A stretch of 64,000 nt of DNA, taken from UBA4582 sp047630175 (GTDB taxonomy: Bacteria; Pseudomonadota; Gammaproteobacteria; Pseudomonadales; Azotimanducaceae). Below the pieces are notes generated by a model that was not told the origin of the DNA, did no database searches, and saw nothing but the letters and a program-made list of their open reading frames with translations. Made by a program: the position numbers and the translations under genes. Positions within the stretch are counted from its first letter, which is position 1; every line of letters starts with the position of its first letter. Below are positions 17,460 to 25,346 of the stretch, one piece after another. Location: contig JBLHVI010000014.1 of the NCBI GenBank assembly GCA_047630175.1, positions 4,466 to 68,465 of the forward strand. Direction: 5' to 3'.

Positions 17460-17924
17460 ATGTTTGATATCGGCTTCCCCGAGCTGATGATGGTCAGCAT
17501 AGTTGCTTTGCTGGTCATCGGGCCCGATAAACTGCCTCAGACCATTAGGACCCTGGTACTTTGGATAGGCCGCTTCAAAAGCAGCTTAGCGAGCATTCGT
17601 GCGGACATTGAGAACGAGATCGGCGCCGATGAAATTCGCCAGCAATTGCACAACGAGTCAGTAATGAAGGATTTGGGAGAAACTCGACAACAACTCGAGA
17701 ACATCATCCACTCGACTGACAAAACGCTGACCGATATCAAACAAACCGCAGCTAACCCCGGCAAAGCAACGATAGACTTTGCCGCAGAGGCCTTGATCGG
17801 TAATTCCAAAGATTCAGCAGCTTCAATAAAAACCTCAGCTAGCATTGCAGATCCAGCAGATGATGCTTCCATAACCACCGGGCCAAACAGTGACCAAACA
17901 AGACGACCAGACCCAGCCGAGTGA
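17460..17924 (+). CDS. tatB: Sec-independent translocase component TatB
   Basis: TatB forms the twin-arginine signal receptor with TatC. The 154-residue product has the typical start MFDIGFPELMMVSIVALLVI, the conserved GPDKLPQTIRTLVLWIGRFK hinge/amphipathic segment, a long charged helix and a disordered C terminus. The 3' end overlaps tatC by 35 bp in another frame. Confidence 0.94.
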   Translation: MFDIGFPELMMVSIVALLVIGPDKLPQTIRTLVLWIGRFKSSLASIRADIENEIGADEIRQQLHNESVMKDLGETRQQLENIIHSTDKTLTDIKQTAANPGKATIDFAAEALIGNSKDSAASIKTSASIADPADDASITTGPNSDQTRRPDPAE

Positions 17925-18669
17925 GGTTGGAGATGCCGGCCAACCGCTGATCGAACATCTGATAGAGCTGCGAACCCGGATACTCCATAGCCTTCTGTCA
18001 GTGGTGATTATTTTCTTGCCACTGTTTTATTTCGCCAACGATTTGTACGCATATATTTCTGAGCCTCTGCGAGCCTATCTGCCCGAAGGCGCCACCATGA
18101 TCGCCACGGAAGTCGCCTCGCCTTTCCTGACACCTTTTAAATTGACCTTGGTGTTGGCTATTTTTATCGCGATTCCGTTTATTTTACATCAGGTTTGGAG
18201 TTTTATTGCGCCAGGCCTGTATTCTAGCGAGAAACGCCTAGCCGTGCCCCTGCTAGCCTCTAGTGTAATGCTGTTTTACGGCGGCATCGCTTTCGCATTT
18301 TACGTCGTATTCCCCCTAATTTTTGGCTTTTTTACCAGCGCCGCCCCAGAAGGCGTGACTGTTATGACCGATATTAATCGGTATCTCGATTTTGTTCTGA
18401 AACTGTTTTTTGCTTTCGGGCTGGCATTTGAAATACCCATCGCAACGTTGCTACTAGTCTGGACCGGCGCGACAACGGTCGACAGCCTGCGGATCAAGCG
18501 GCCCTACGTCGTGGTCGGTTGCTTTATTGTTGGCATGCTACTGACACCGCCCGACATAATCTCTCAGTTGCTGCTCGCCCTGCCCATGTGGGTGCTGTTT
18601 GAAGTCGGCATACTCTTCGCCGTCCTGATCAAAAAGCGAGAGGCTAATGCTGATGACCCGAAGCCCTGA
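17890..18669 (+). CDS. tatC: Sec-independent translocase component TatC
   Basis: TatC is the polytopic core that binds the twin-arginine signal. The 259-residue product has LIEHLIELRTRILHSLL at the first helix, the SPFLTPFKLTLVLAIFIAIP segment, six membrane helices in all and the usual LTPPDIISQLLLALPMWVLFEVG near the end. No later ATG, GTG or TTG leaves the N terminus intact, so the GTG at 17890, inside tatB, is taken as the start. Confidence 0.95.
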   Translation: MTKQDDQTQPSEVGDAGQPLIEHLIELRTRILHSLLSVVIIFLPLFYFANDLYAYISEPLRAYLPEGATMIATEVASPFLTPFKLTLVLAIFIAIPFILHQVWSFIAPGLYSSEKRLAVPLLASSVMLFYGGIAFAFYVVFPLIFGFFTSAAPEGVTVMTDINRYLDFVLKLFFAFGLAFEIPIATLLLVWTGATTVDSLRIKRPYVVVGCFIVGMLLTPPDIISQLLLALPMWVLFEVGILFAVLIKKREANADDPKP

Positions 18670-18694
18670 TGACTAAACGCCCATCACTAAGCTG

Positions 18695-18734
18695 TCATCA
18701 CCAGACCTTCATCACCAGACCTTCATCACCAGAC
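18695..18734. repeat. 14-bp tandem repeat, nearly three copies
   Basis: TCATCACCAGACCT occurs twice in tandem followed by a 12-base third copy. It lies between tatC and the crotonase gene in a 229-bp gap with no gene. The unit is too short and has no spacers, so it is not a CRISPR array. Confidence 0.9.
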
Positions 18735-18898
18735 TAAGGCAGCCCTATCAACGTTGATAATCGAGCTTGCGATCACAGCGCAGGCGCACTACTTTAGGTC
18801 ATGACTTTTAGCAATAAGTCTTCAGTAACAAGTCTTTAATGACACACCCTATATAAGAAACCGCGCATCACACTTAATGAATTGCCAGGGAGATAACT

Positions 18899-19720
18899 GT
18901 GACCACCATTAATACTGGAACCGACGATTTACTAGCAAGTCTGGATAACGGCATTGCTACACTCGTTCTTAATCGACCCGACGCTCGCAACGCGATGTCG
19001 GATGAGATGAACACCGCTTTGCAATCGCTGCTAGCAGATTTCGAACTCGACCCTGCCGTTAAATGTATTGTCTTAACCGGGGCTGGCAAGGGATTCTGCG
19101 CTGGTGGCGACGTCAAGGGTATGGCCGCCTCAGGCGACGGCACTGTGGGCGACAGCACTATCGACGGCGCAATACACCGTCAGCGTGTTAACCAGCGCGC
19201 AACTGCAGGCAAGCTCTACAAGATGCCAAAACCGACTATCGCGGCCTTACCAGGCGCCGCAGCTGGCGCTGGCCTGTCACTGGCACTAGCGTGTGATCTA
19301 CGTATCATGAGTAGCTCCGCCATTATGACAACAGCCTTTGCCCGCGTCGGATTCTCTGGCGATTATGGCGGCACCTACTTTATGACGCAGTTAATCGGCG
19401 CAGCTAAAGCGCGGCAGTTGTACTTTTTGTCAGATCGCGTCAGTGCCGCCGAGGCTCTCAATCTGGGCCTGACAAACTGGGTCTGCGATCCTAACGAGCT
19501 GCAGGAAAAAACGCTTGAAATAGCCACGCGTCTTGCTAACGGGCCCACGGTTGCCTATCGGTACATGAAAGAGAATCTTAATCGCGCAATCAACGGCGAC
19601 GTCGATGACTGCATGGATCTTGAAGCCACGCATCATGTTCACTGCGGTCAAACCGAGGATCACCGTAATGCGACAAAAGCATTTGTCGCAAAACAAGAAC
19701 CGGTGTTCCAAGGTAAATAA
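18899..19720 (+). CDS. Enoyl-CoA hydratase/isomerase family protein
   Basis: This is a cytoplasmic crotonase-fold enzyme acting on an acyl-CoA thioester. The 273-residue product shows VLNRPDARNAMSDEM, the oxyanion-hole segments GKGFCAGGDVKGM and LPGAAAGAGLSLALACDLRI, and FSGDYGGTYFMTQLIG where catalytic acids often lie. GTG at 18899 is the start, with GGGAGA seven bases upstream. The order is similar to enoyl-CoA hydratase paralogues of fatty-acid or aromatic degradation, but the substrate cannot be read from sequence. It stands alone and converges with dtd. Confidence 0.88.
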   Translation: MTTINTGTDDLLASLDNGIATLVLNRPDARNAMSDEMNTALQSLLADFELDPAVKCIVLTGAGKGFCAGGDVKGMAASGDGTVGDSTIDGAIHRQRVNQRATAGKLYKMPKPTIAALPGAAAGAGLSLALACDLRIMSSSAIMTTAFARVGFSGDYGGTYFMTQLIGAAKARQLYFLSDRVSAAEALNLGLTNWVCDPNELQEKTLEIATRLANGPTVAYRYMKENLNRAINGDVDDCMDLEATHHVHCGQTEDHRNATKAFVAKQEPVFQGK

Positions 19721-19734
19721 CGCTTTGGGACCAG

Positions 19735-19772
19735 GCCTGAGGTCAAGAAAGTTCACCCTCTTGACCTCGGGC
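19735..19772. terminator. Hairpin between convergent crotonase gene and dtd
   Basis: Arms GCCTGAGGTCAAGA and TCTTGACCTCGGGC pair over 14 bp with one G-T pair and a 10-base loop. No strong T-run follows on either strand, so it may be a terminator of the factor-assisted or transcript-end-protecting kind. Confidence 0.6.
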
Positions 19773-19773
19773 G

Positions 19774-20211
19774 TTAGCCTTCCAGCATAAACGTGGCTGG
19801 CCCATCATTCTCGAGCTGCACTTTCATGTCAGCACCAAAGATTCCTGTCGCGACGACGGGGCATCGTGCCTTAGCGCGAACAACAAAATCATCGTAGAGT
19901 ATTTCCGCATCAGCAGGGGGCATTGCCGCCGAGAATGAAGGACGCAGGCCTTTCTGTGTATCGGCTGCCAGTGTGAATTGGGAGACGATTAACAAGCCGC
20001 CTTGGACATCAGCAAGACCTAAATTCATGTGACCTGACGCGTCGGGGAAAATACGATAAGTGATGGATTTGTTCAGAAGCTTGTCAATTTTTTGCGATGT
20101 GTCACCTTTCTGTACACCCAAAAAAAGCAGCAGACCGCGTCCAATCTCACCAACCACTTCACCGTCGACAATCACGCGGGCATAGCTAACGCGTTGGATA
20201 AGACCCCGCAT
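19774..20211 (-). CDS. dtd: D-aminoacyl-tRNA deacylase
   Basis: Dtd removes D-amino acids (and glycine) mischarged onto tRNA. The 145-residue product starts MRGLIQRVSYARVIVDGEVV and contains the SQFTLAADTQKGLRPSFSAA motif and the Gly-cisPro element in LENDGPATFMLEG, both hallmarks of the DTD fold. It lies 11 bp after the proline-iminopeptidase-like gene, probably as the last gene of a typA-pip-dtd operon. Confidence 0.95.
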   Translation of the reverse strand: MRGLIQRVSYARVIVDGEVVGEIGRGLLLFLGVQKGDTSQKIDKLLNKSITYRIFPDASGHMNLGLADVQGGLLIVSQFTLAADTQKGLRPSFSAAMPPADAEILYDDFVVRAKARCPVVATGIFGADMKVQLENDGPATFMLEG

Positions 20212-20222
20212 AAGCCGCCCTA

Positions 20223-21188
20223 CTAGACGTTGAAGTCTGATTCAAACCGTAAAGCCATGTCCCGAGTTGCCCGCACAAGGGCATCAATCATGGCCGGTTC
20301 AGTCGCAGAATGACCCGCCTCACGTATCAAATAAACCTGAGATATTGGCCATGCCGTGTGCAGATCATGAGCGCTTTGAACAGGGCAAAGGACATCATAA
20401 CGTCCATGCACGATTATCCCCGGAAGATCTTGGATTTTGCCAATCGCGTTCAGGATCTGGTTATCATCCAAGAAACACTGATTGGTAAAATAGTGAACCC
20501 CGATGCGGCTCCGAGCCATAGCCCGATGTGGATCGGTGAAGTGCTTTACCAGCCGAGGATTTGGCTGCAGTGCGGAACAATCGGCTTCCCAGCGAGACCA
20601 AGCCTTCGCCGCGCCCATACGCGCGAGCTCGTCAGTGCCGTTAATGCGGCGTTTGTAAGCTGCCAAGTAGTCTTGGCGTTCCGATAGAGGAATTGGACTA
20701 GTAAAGTCTTCCCAGTGATCCGGATAAAACTTACAGGCGCCGTCCTGATAGATCCAGTCGACATCCGCTTGCCGACCCAGAAAAATACCGCGCAGCACTA
20801 AACCTAACACATGATCGGCGTAGGCCTCTGCGTAAAGCAAACTCAGCATAGAGCCCCAGCCACCACCAAACAGCACCCATTTGTCGATACCAAGGAAGTC
20901 GCGAATCTTTTCCATGTCGGTAACAAGGTCGTCCGTCGTGTTGTCCTTTGTTTCGCTGTGAGGCTTGGAACGCCCAGCGCCGCGCTGGTCAAACAATATA
21001 ATGCGATACTTTTGCGGGTTAAAGAAACAACGGCTATCAAACTCACAACCCGAGCCAGGGCCCGAATGCACAAACAGCACTGGAATGCCGTTAGGTGTAC
21101 CGCTCTCGTCGATGTAAAGAGAGTGGGTATCACTGACTTCCAGCATGTGCCGCGCGTAAGGCTTGATTTCCGGGTAGAGTGGTAACAT
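20223..21188 (-). CDS. pip: Proline iminopeptidase homologue lacking the nucleophile serine
   Basis: The 321-residue product is an alpha/beta hydrolase with clear family S33 proline iminopeptidase features: LYPEIKPYARHMLEVSD at the start, HSGPGSGCEFDSRCFF, LFDQRGAGRSKPH, the acid motif HGRYDVLCPV and the base in EAGHSATEP. Active members cleave N-terminal proline from peptides. The nucleophile elbow normally reads GGSWGS; here codon 110 (20859-20861) is GGC, giving GGGWGS. The catalytic Asp and His remain, but the Ser does not. Unless this is a sequencing error, the protein should lack normal peptidase activity. It is 12 bp downstream of typA. Confidence 0.88.
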   Translation of the reverse strand: MLPLYPEIKPYARHMLEVSDTHSLYIDESGTPNGIPVLFVHSGPGSGCEFDSRCFFNPQKYRIILFDQRGAGRSKPHSETKDNTTDDLVTDMEKIRDFLGIDKWVLFGGGWGSMLSLLYAEAYADHVLGLVLRGIFLGRQADVDWIYQDGACKFYPDHWEDFTSPIPLSERQDYLAAYKRRINGTDELARMGAAKAWSRWEADCSALQPNPRLVKHFTDPHRAMARSRIGVHYFTNQCFLDDNQILNAIGKIQDLPGIIVHGRYDVLCPVQSAHDLHTAWPISQVYLIREAGHSATEPAMIDALVRATRDMALRFESDFNV

Positions 21189-21200
21189 CGACAGATTTCC

Positions 21201-23021
21201 TTACGCGACCTGTTCCCGACCGGCACGCTTACGCTCGTTCTCGGTCAAAAGCTTCTTACGAATCCTAAGGCTGGTAGGCGTCACCTCAACGAGTTCGTCG
21301 TCTTCAACAAATTCAATAGCCTGCTCCAACGTGTGCCGAATAGCACCCGTTAACGTAATGGCCTCATCAGTACCGGACGCCCTGACATTTGTCAGTTGCT
21401 TACCCTTAAGCGGGTTGACCATCAAATCGTTGCCCCGTGAATGCAGACCAATAACCATGCCCTCATAAACTTCTTCATTCGGCAAAATAAACATTCGACC
21501 GCGAGCCTGTAGATTAAAAATCGCAAAAGCCAGCGCTTTACCGCTCGCCATCGATACCAGCACTCCGTTGGTGCGACCTGACATCTCTTGGCTTGTAACG
21601 TCGCCGTAGTGAGAAAAAATACTGGTCATGATCCCGGTACCAGAAGTCATGGTCATAAAGGCGCCACGAAAACCAATCAGACCCCGTGTTGGAATCTGGT
21701 ATTCAATACGCACGCGCCCCTTACCGTCAGGAATCATATTTTCCAAAACACCCTTGCGACGTCCCAACTCTTCCATCGCCGAACCTTGGTGGACCTCTTC
21801 AATATCGAGCAGTACATTCTCAAATGGCTCTTGACGTTTACCCTCAAACTCCCGGAAGATAACTTCAGGACGACCGACCGCCAGCTCGTAGCCTTCCCGG
21901 CGCATGGTTTCAATCAATACCGCTAGGTGCAACTCACCGCGGCCAGAAACCTTGAATCGATCAGCACTGTCTGTGTCCTCAACACGCAAAGCAACATTGT
22001 GAATGAGCTCTCGCTCTAGGCGCTCGCGAATGTTACGACTGGTCACAAACTTACCCTCGCGACCTGCGAATGGCGACGTGTTGACCCGGAAGGTCATGGA
22101 GATTGTCGGCTCATCGACCACCAGTGGCGGCAGCGCCTCAACATGATCTGGGTGACACAAGGTATCAGAAATTGAGAGCCCCTCAATGCCGGTGACACAA
22201 ACGATGTTACCCGCCTCGGCACCATCTACCTCAACACGGTCGAGCCCCTGATAGCCCATTACTTGTAATACTTTGCCTTTCTTCACCTTGCCGTCGGCAC
22301 CTACAACCGCTACCTGTTGGGCTTTCTTAACCTGCCCACGAGCAATGCGACCAAGTCCGATGACACCCACATAACTGTTATAGTCCAGCGCGCTGATCTG
22401 CATCTGAAAGGGTCCGTTCTCTTCTACAGCGGGCTCTGGGACATGATCAAGAATCGCCTGCAAGAGCACGGTTAGATCATCGCCGATGGCGTCCATGGAC
22501 AATCCGGCCTTGCCTTGAATGGCCGAGCCATAGATTACGGGGAAATCAAGCTGCTCGTCATTGGCGCCGAGCTTGTCAAATAGCTCAAAAACCTCGTCAA
22601 CTACCCAGTCTGGTCGAGCTCCTTCACGGTCAATTTTGTTGATCATGACAATAGGATTCAGTCCATTGGCAAAAGCCTTGCTCGTCACAAAGCGTGTCTG
22701 CGGCATGGGACCATCGACTGCGTCAACTACCAATAGTACCGAGTCGACCATCGACAGAATACGTTCAACTTCGCCACCAAAATCTGCGTGTCCTGGTGTA
22801 TCGACAATATTGATGCGGTGACCCTGCCATTCAATCGCCGCATTTTTGGCGAGAATCGTAATACCACGCTCTTTCTCAAGATCGTTGGAATCCATCAGGC
22901 GTTCAACCTGCTCATCACCCCGGTGAAGGGATCCGGATTGTTGCAGCAGCTTATCGATTAATGTGGTTTTACCATGATCGACGTGGGCAATAATCGCGAT
23001 GTTTCTTAATTTCTGGCTCAT
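21201..23021 (-). CDS. typA: Ribosome-associated GTPase TypA/BipA
   Basis: TypA (BipA) is a translational GTPase of the EF-G family that assists ribosome assembly and stress adaptation. From the ATG at 23021 (GGAG upstream) the product is 606 residues with G1 AHVDHGKTTLIDK, G3 DTPGHADFGGE, G4 MINKIDREGA, EF-G-like domains and the BipA C-terminal domain ending in LRIRKKLLTENERKR. The frame stays open 96 bases further upstream, but that part has no family match. It heads a minus-strand operon with pip and dtd. Confidence 0.96.
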   Translation of the reverse strand: MSQKLRNIAIIAHVDHGKTTLIDKLLQQSGSLHRGDEQVERLMDSNDLEKERGITILAKNAAIEWQGHRINIVDTPGHADFGGEVERILSMVDSVLLVVDAVDGPMPQTRFVTSKAFANGLNPIVMINKIDREGARPDWVVDEVFELFDKLGANDEQLDFPVIYGSAIQGKAGLSMDAIGDDLTVLLQAILDHVPEPAVEENGPFQMQISALDYNSYVGVIGLGRIARGQVKKAQQVAVVGADGKVKKGKVLQVMGYQGLDRVEVDGAEAGNIVCVTGIEGLSISDTLCHPDHVEALPPLVVDEPTISMTFRVNTSPFAGREGKFVTSRNIRERLERELIHNVALRVEDTDSADRFKVSGRGELHLAVLIETMRREGYELAVGRPEVIFREFEGKRQEPFENVLLDIEEVHQGSAMEELGRRKGVLENMIPDGKGRVRIEYQIPTRGLIGFRGAFMTMTSGTGIMTSIFSHYGDVTSQEMSGRTNGVLVSMASGKALAFAIFNLQARGRMFILPNEEVYEGMVIGLHSRGNDLMVNPLKGKQLTNVRASGTDEAITLTGAIRHTLEQAIEFVEDDELVEVTPTSLRIRKKLLTENERKRAGREQVA

Positions 23022-23252
23022 GAGTACTCCGTTCAACGACGCGGCATTATACAGACTGTCAAGAGATTTAGACATCGACAATTCAATTAATCCAGCCCCA
23101 AATACCGTCCTAACCACGATATTTGCAGCTCATTCATCGCAGAGCCCACCAAAGACACTGGGTTCGACCTCCTAGCTATTAATCTTACTGTCACTTGGTA
23201 TCGCCCGTATTTGCTTCTCTGGGCCTCAGTTCTGGATCACAACCTAATTCAC

Positions 23253-23267
23253 GCGCTATTATAGTGC
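23253..23267. promoter_or_regulatory. NtrC-binding site (enhancer) of glnA
   Basis: GCGCTATTATAGTGC matches the NtrC dyad GCACy-N5-rGTGC with one mismatch in the left arm. It lies about 120 bp upstream of the sigma54 promoter, a usual enhancer distance. A second, much weaker half-site (TGGCGC) follows near 23304. Confidence 0.65.
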
Positions 23268-23373
23268 ATGCTCACCCACAAGCGCTCTATTTAGGTGCGT
23301 ATTGGCGCGCCTCAAGCAAGGCAAGATGATCTGCAGCCCACCCTAAATGGATTACTTTATTATCTGCGACGAA

Positions 23374-23389
23374 TGGCATAGTCTTTGCT
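23374..23389 (+). promoter_or_regulatory. Sigma54 (RpoN) promoter of glnA
   Basis: TGGCAT-AGTCT-TTGCT matches TGGCAC-N5-TTGCW with one mismatch and exact -24/-12 spacing, predicting transcription from about 23400. It fits the nitrogen-regulated glnA gene that begins at 23441 (GGAGGA ribosome-binding site) and the NtrC site upstream. Confidence 0.85.
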
Positions 23390-23440
23390 CTTTTATGTAG
23401 CACCGAATCAACCAGATATCCTATTGGAGGACCTCACCAC

Positions 23441-24853
23441 ATGTCAGAAAAGACTCTGAGTCTAATCACTGAAAGCGAAGCGAAATGGGTCGACCTGCGT
23501 TTCACCGACACGCGCGGTAAAGAGCAGCACGTCACCAATAATGCGAAGAAGGTAGATGCCGAGTTTTTTGAATTTGGCGCCATGTTCGACGGCTCATCAA
23601 TCGGCGGCTGGAAACCTATCAATGAATCAGACATGATCCTGATGCCTGACGACAGCACCGCGGTAATCGACCCTTTTACCGAGGAAACCACCGTCAACCT
23701 GCGCTGCAACATCCTCGAACCCAGCACCATGCAAGGCTATGACCGCGACCCACGATCTCTAGGCCAACGCGCCGAAGCTTACCTTGCAACAACGGGCATA
23801 GGCGACACGGCCTATTTCGGTCCCGAGCCCGAGTTCTTCATCTTTGACGATATCAAATACAAGTCAGACATGAGCGGCGCTATGTACAAAATCGAATCCG
23901 AAGAAGCTGCCTGGATGACAGATCACGCTTTCGAGGGTGGTAATCTGGGCCACAAACCTGGCGTCAAGGGTGGCTACTTCCCTGTACCCCCAGTCGATTC
24001 TCTATACGATATTCGTAACTCTATGTGTTCCGCTATGGAAGCCATGGGGCTTGACATTGACTTGCATCACCACGAGGTCGGCACAGCCGGTCAGTGTGAG
24101 ATCGGTGTGCCGTTCAATACCCTGACCAAGAAAGCCGACGAGGTACAAATTTACAAGTACTGCGTACTCAATGTTGCCAATGCCTATGGTAAGACCGCAA
24201 CCTTCATGCCCAAGCCTCTAATGGGCGATAACGGCAGCGGCATGCACCTACATCAGTCAATCTGGAAGGAAGGCAAAAACACGTTCGCAGGCGAGGGCTA
24301 CGGAAACCTTTCCCAGCAGGCGCTGTACTACATCGGCGGCATCATAAAACATGCGCGTGCCTTGAACGCGTTTGCCAATGCCAGCACCAACTCTTACAAA
24401 CGCTTGGTGCCGGGCTTCGAAGCACCCGTGCTGCTGGCCTACTCTGCTCGTAACCGCTCCGCTTCAATTCGTATTCCGTACGTTCAAGGTGGCAACCCTA
24501 AGGGTGTTCGTCTGGAAGTTCGTTTTGGCGACCCAACGGCCAATCCATACCTGATGTTCTCTGCCATGTTGATGGCTGGCCTTGATGGTATTAAGAATAA
24601 GATTGATCCTGGCGCACCCATGGACAAGGACTTGTATGACCTACCCGCTGAAGAACTAAAGGACATCCCTACCGTGGCGAATTCGCTAGAAATGGCCCTC
24701 GATTGCCTCAACAAGGACCGAGGATTCCTGACCGAGGGCGATGTCTTCACTGACTCAATGCTCGACGGTTATATCGACCTGAAAATGGCTGAAGTACGAC
24801 GCCTAGACTCGACGCCCCACCCGGTTGAGTTCGACATGTACTACAGCGTCTAG
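23441..24853 (+). CDS. glnA: Glutamine synthetase, type I
   Basis: GlnA makes glutamine from glutamate, ammonia and ATP as a cytoplasmic dodecamer. The 470-residue product has DLRFTDTRGKEQHVTN and the MFDGSSIGGW loop, the metal-binding FGPEPEFFIFD, GSGMHLHQSIWKEGKN, NRSASIRIPYV and the adenylylation loop DKDLYDLPAEE with Tyr399, so it is the GSI-beta form regulated by adenylylation. A sigma54 promoter and an NtrC site precede it, a terminator follows, and ntrBC lie downstream, as in enteric bacteria and pseudomonads. Confidence 0.97.
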   Translation: MSEKTLSLITESEAKWVDLRFTDTRGKEQHVTNNAKKVDAEFFEFGAMFDGSSIGGWKPINESDMILMPDDSTAVIDPFTEETTVNLRCNILEPSTMQGYDRDPRSLGQRAEAYLATTGIGDTAYFGPEPEFFIFDDIKYKSDMSGAMYKIESEEAAWMTDHAFEGGNLGHKPGVKGGYFPVPPVDSLYDIRNSMCSAMEAMGLDIDLHHHEVGTAGQCEIGVPFNTLTKKADEVQIYKYCVLNVANAYGKTATFMPKPLMGDNGSGMHLHQSIWKEGKNTFAGEGYGNLSQQALYYIGGIIKHARALNAFANASTNSYKRLVPGFEAPVLLAYSARNRSASIRIPYVQGGNPKGVRLEVRFGDPTANPYLMFSAMLMAGLDGIKNKIDPGAPMDKDLYDLPAEELKDIPTVANSLEMALDCLNKDRGFLTEGDVFTDSMLDGYIDLKMAEVRRLDSTPHPVEFDMYYSV

Positions 24854-24910
24854 CACTAACGCCGCCGAGCACTGCAGCATGCTGCCACAGTGCTCTCTGC
24901 AAGATCCCGT

Positions 24911-24940
24911 CCCGCGACGCAATATCGCGGGATTTTTTTT
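24911..24940 (+). terminator. Intrinsic terminator of glnA
   Basis: CCCGCGA, a 7-base loop and TCGCGGG are followed by A and T8. It ends the glnA transcript 58 bp after the stop codon. Confidence 0.92.
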
Positions 24941-25047
24941 ACCCGCAAACCTATCCAACGAGAGAACAACCGCACGCGCTCTAAACATGAATCTAGACGC
25001 ACCCCGTTAGTCGCTCCCTGTTAATCGCACCATGGAAACTCACTATC

Positions 25048-25062
25048 GCACCATTTTGGTGC
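25048..25062. promoter_or_regulatory. NtrC-binding site upstream of ntrBC
   Basis: GCACCATTTTGGTGC is a perfect dyad fitting the NtrC consensus GCACC-N5-GGTGC. Its place about 285 bp before ntrB suggests autoregulation of ntrBC, comparable to the glnL promoter site of Escherichia coli where NtrC represses. Confidence 0.8.
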
Positions 25063-25080
25063 TAAAGTGCCACCCTATCT

Positions 25081-25245
25081 ATGAACAACACGACAGAGAC
25101 CAACAAAAACACCCGCGTTCAGCACCCTAAAATTGGTTCGAATATTGCTTACTTTATAGCAAAGGCAACCGCCCATAGCAGCGCACCGGCAGAGATCCTG
25201 GCAAACTCTCGTTACCGGCGCAGCTACACGACAACCGAGTGTTAA
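25081..25245 (+). CDS. Doubtful small ORF (54 residues)
   Basis: ATG at 25081 opens 54 codons ending TAA at 25245, in the gap between glnA and ntrB. The product (MNNTTETNKNTRVQHPKIGS at the start) resembles nothing I recognise, and no ribosome-binding site is evident. Pseudomonads have a DUF4124 gene in this gap, but this ORF does not look like that family. It may be chance. Confidence 0.2.
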   Translation: MNNTTETNKNTRVQHPKIGSNIAYFIAKATAHSSAPAEILANSRYRRSYTTTEC

Positions 25246-25346
25246 CACATAAATGTCTACAACCAGCCTGCTATATGCCAACGCCCACAAGGCGGTGACA
25301 ACCGAAGCTAAACAAAGCGACTCATGTTAAATCGCAGTAATGAATT

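Larger units (their letters stand above)
23022..23440. other. typA-glnA divergent intergenic region
   Basis: This 419-bp gap holds the glnA control region described in the two following entries (an NtrC site and a sigma54 promoter). The typA promoter must also lie here, but I cannot place it. No ORF in it looks coding. Confidence 0.6.
24941..25346. other. glnA-ntrB intergenic region
   Basis: The ~400 bp between the glnA terminator and ntrB hold one perfect NtrC site and a doubtful 54-codon ORF, listed separately. No second sigma54 promoter is apparent. ntrBC probably starts from an ordinary promoter near or downstream of the NtrC site. Confidence 0.55.

Noticed and set aside
18695..18734. 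Possible CRISPR-like repeats
   Set aside because: The unit is only 14 bp, the copies are directly adjacent with no spacers, and no cas gene is in the window.
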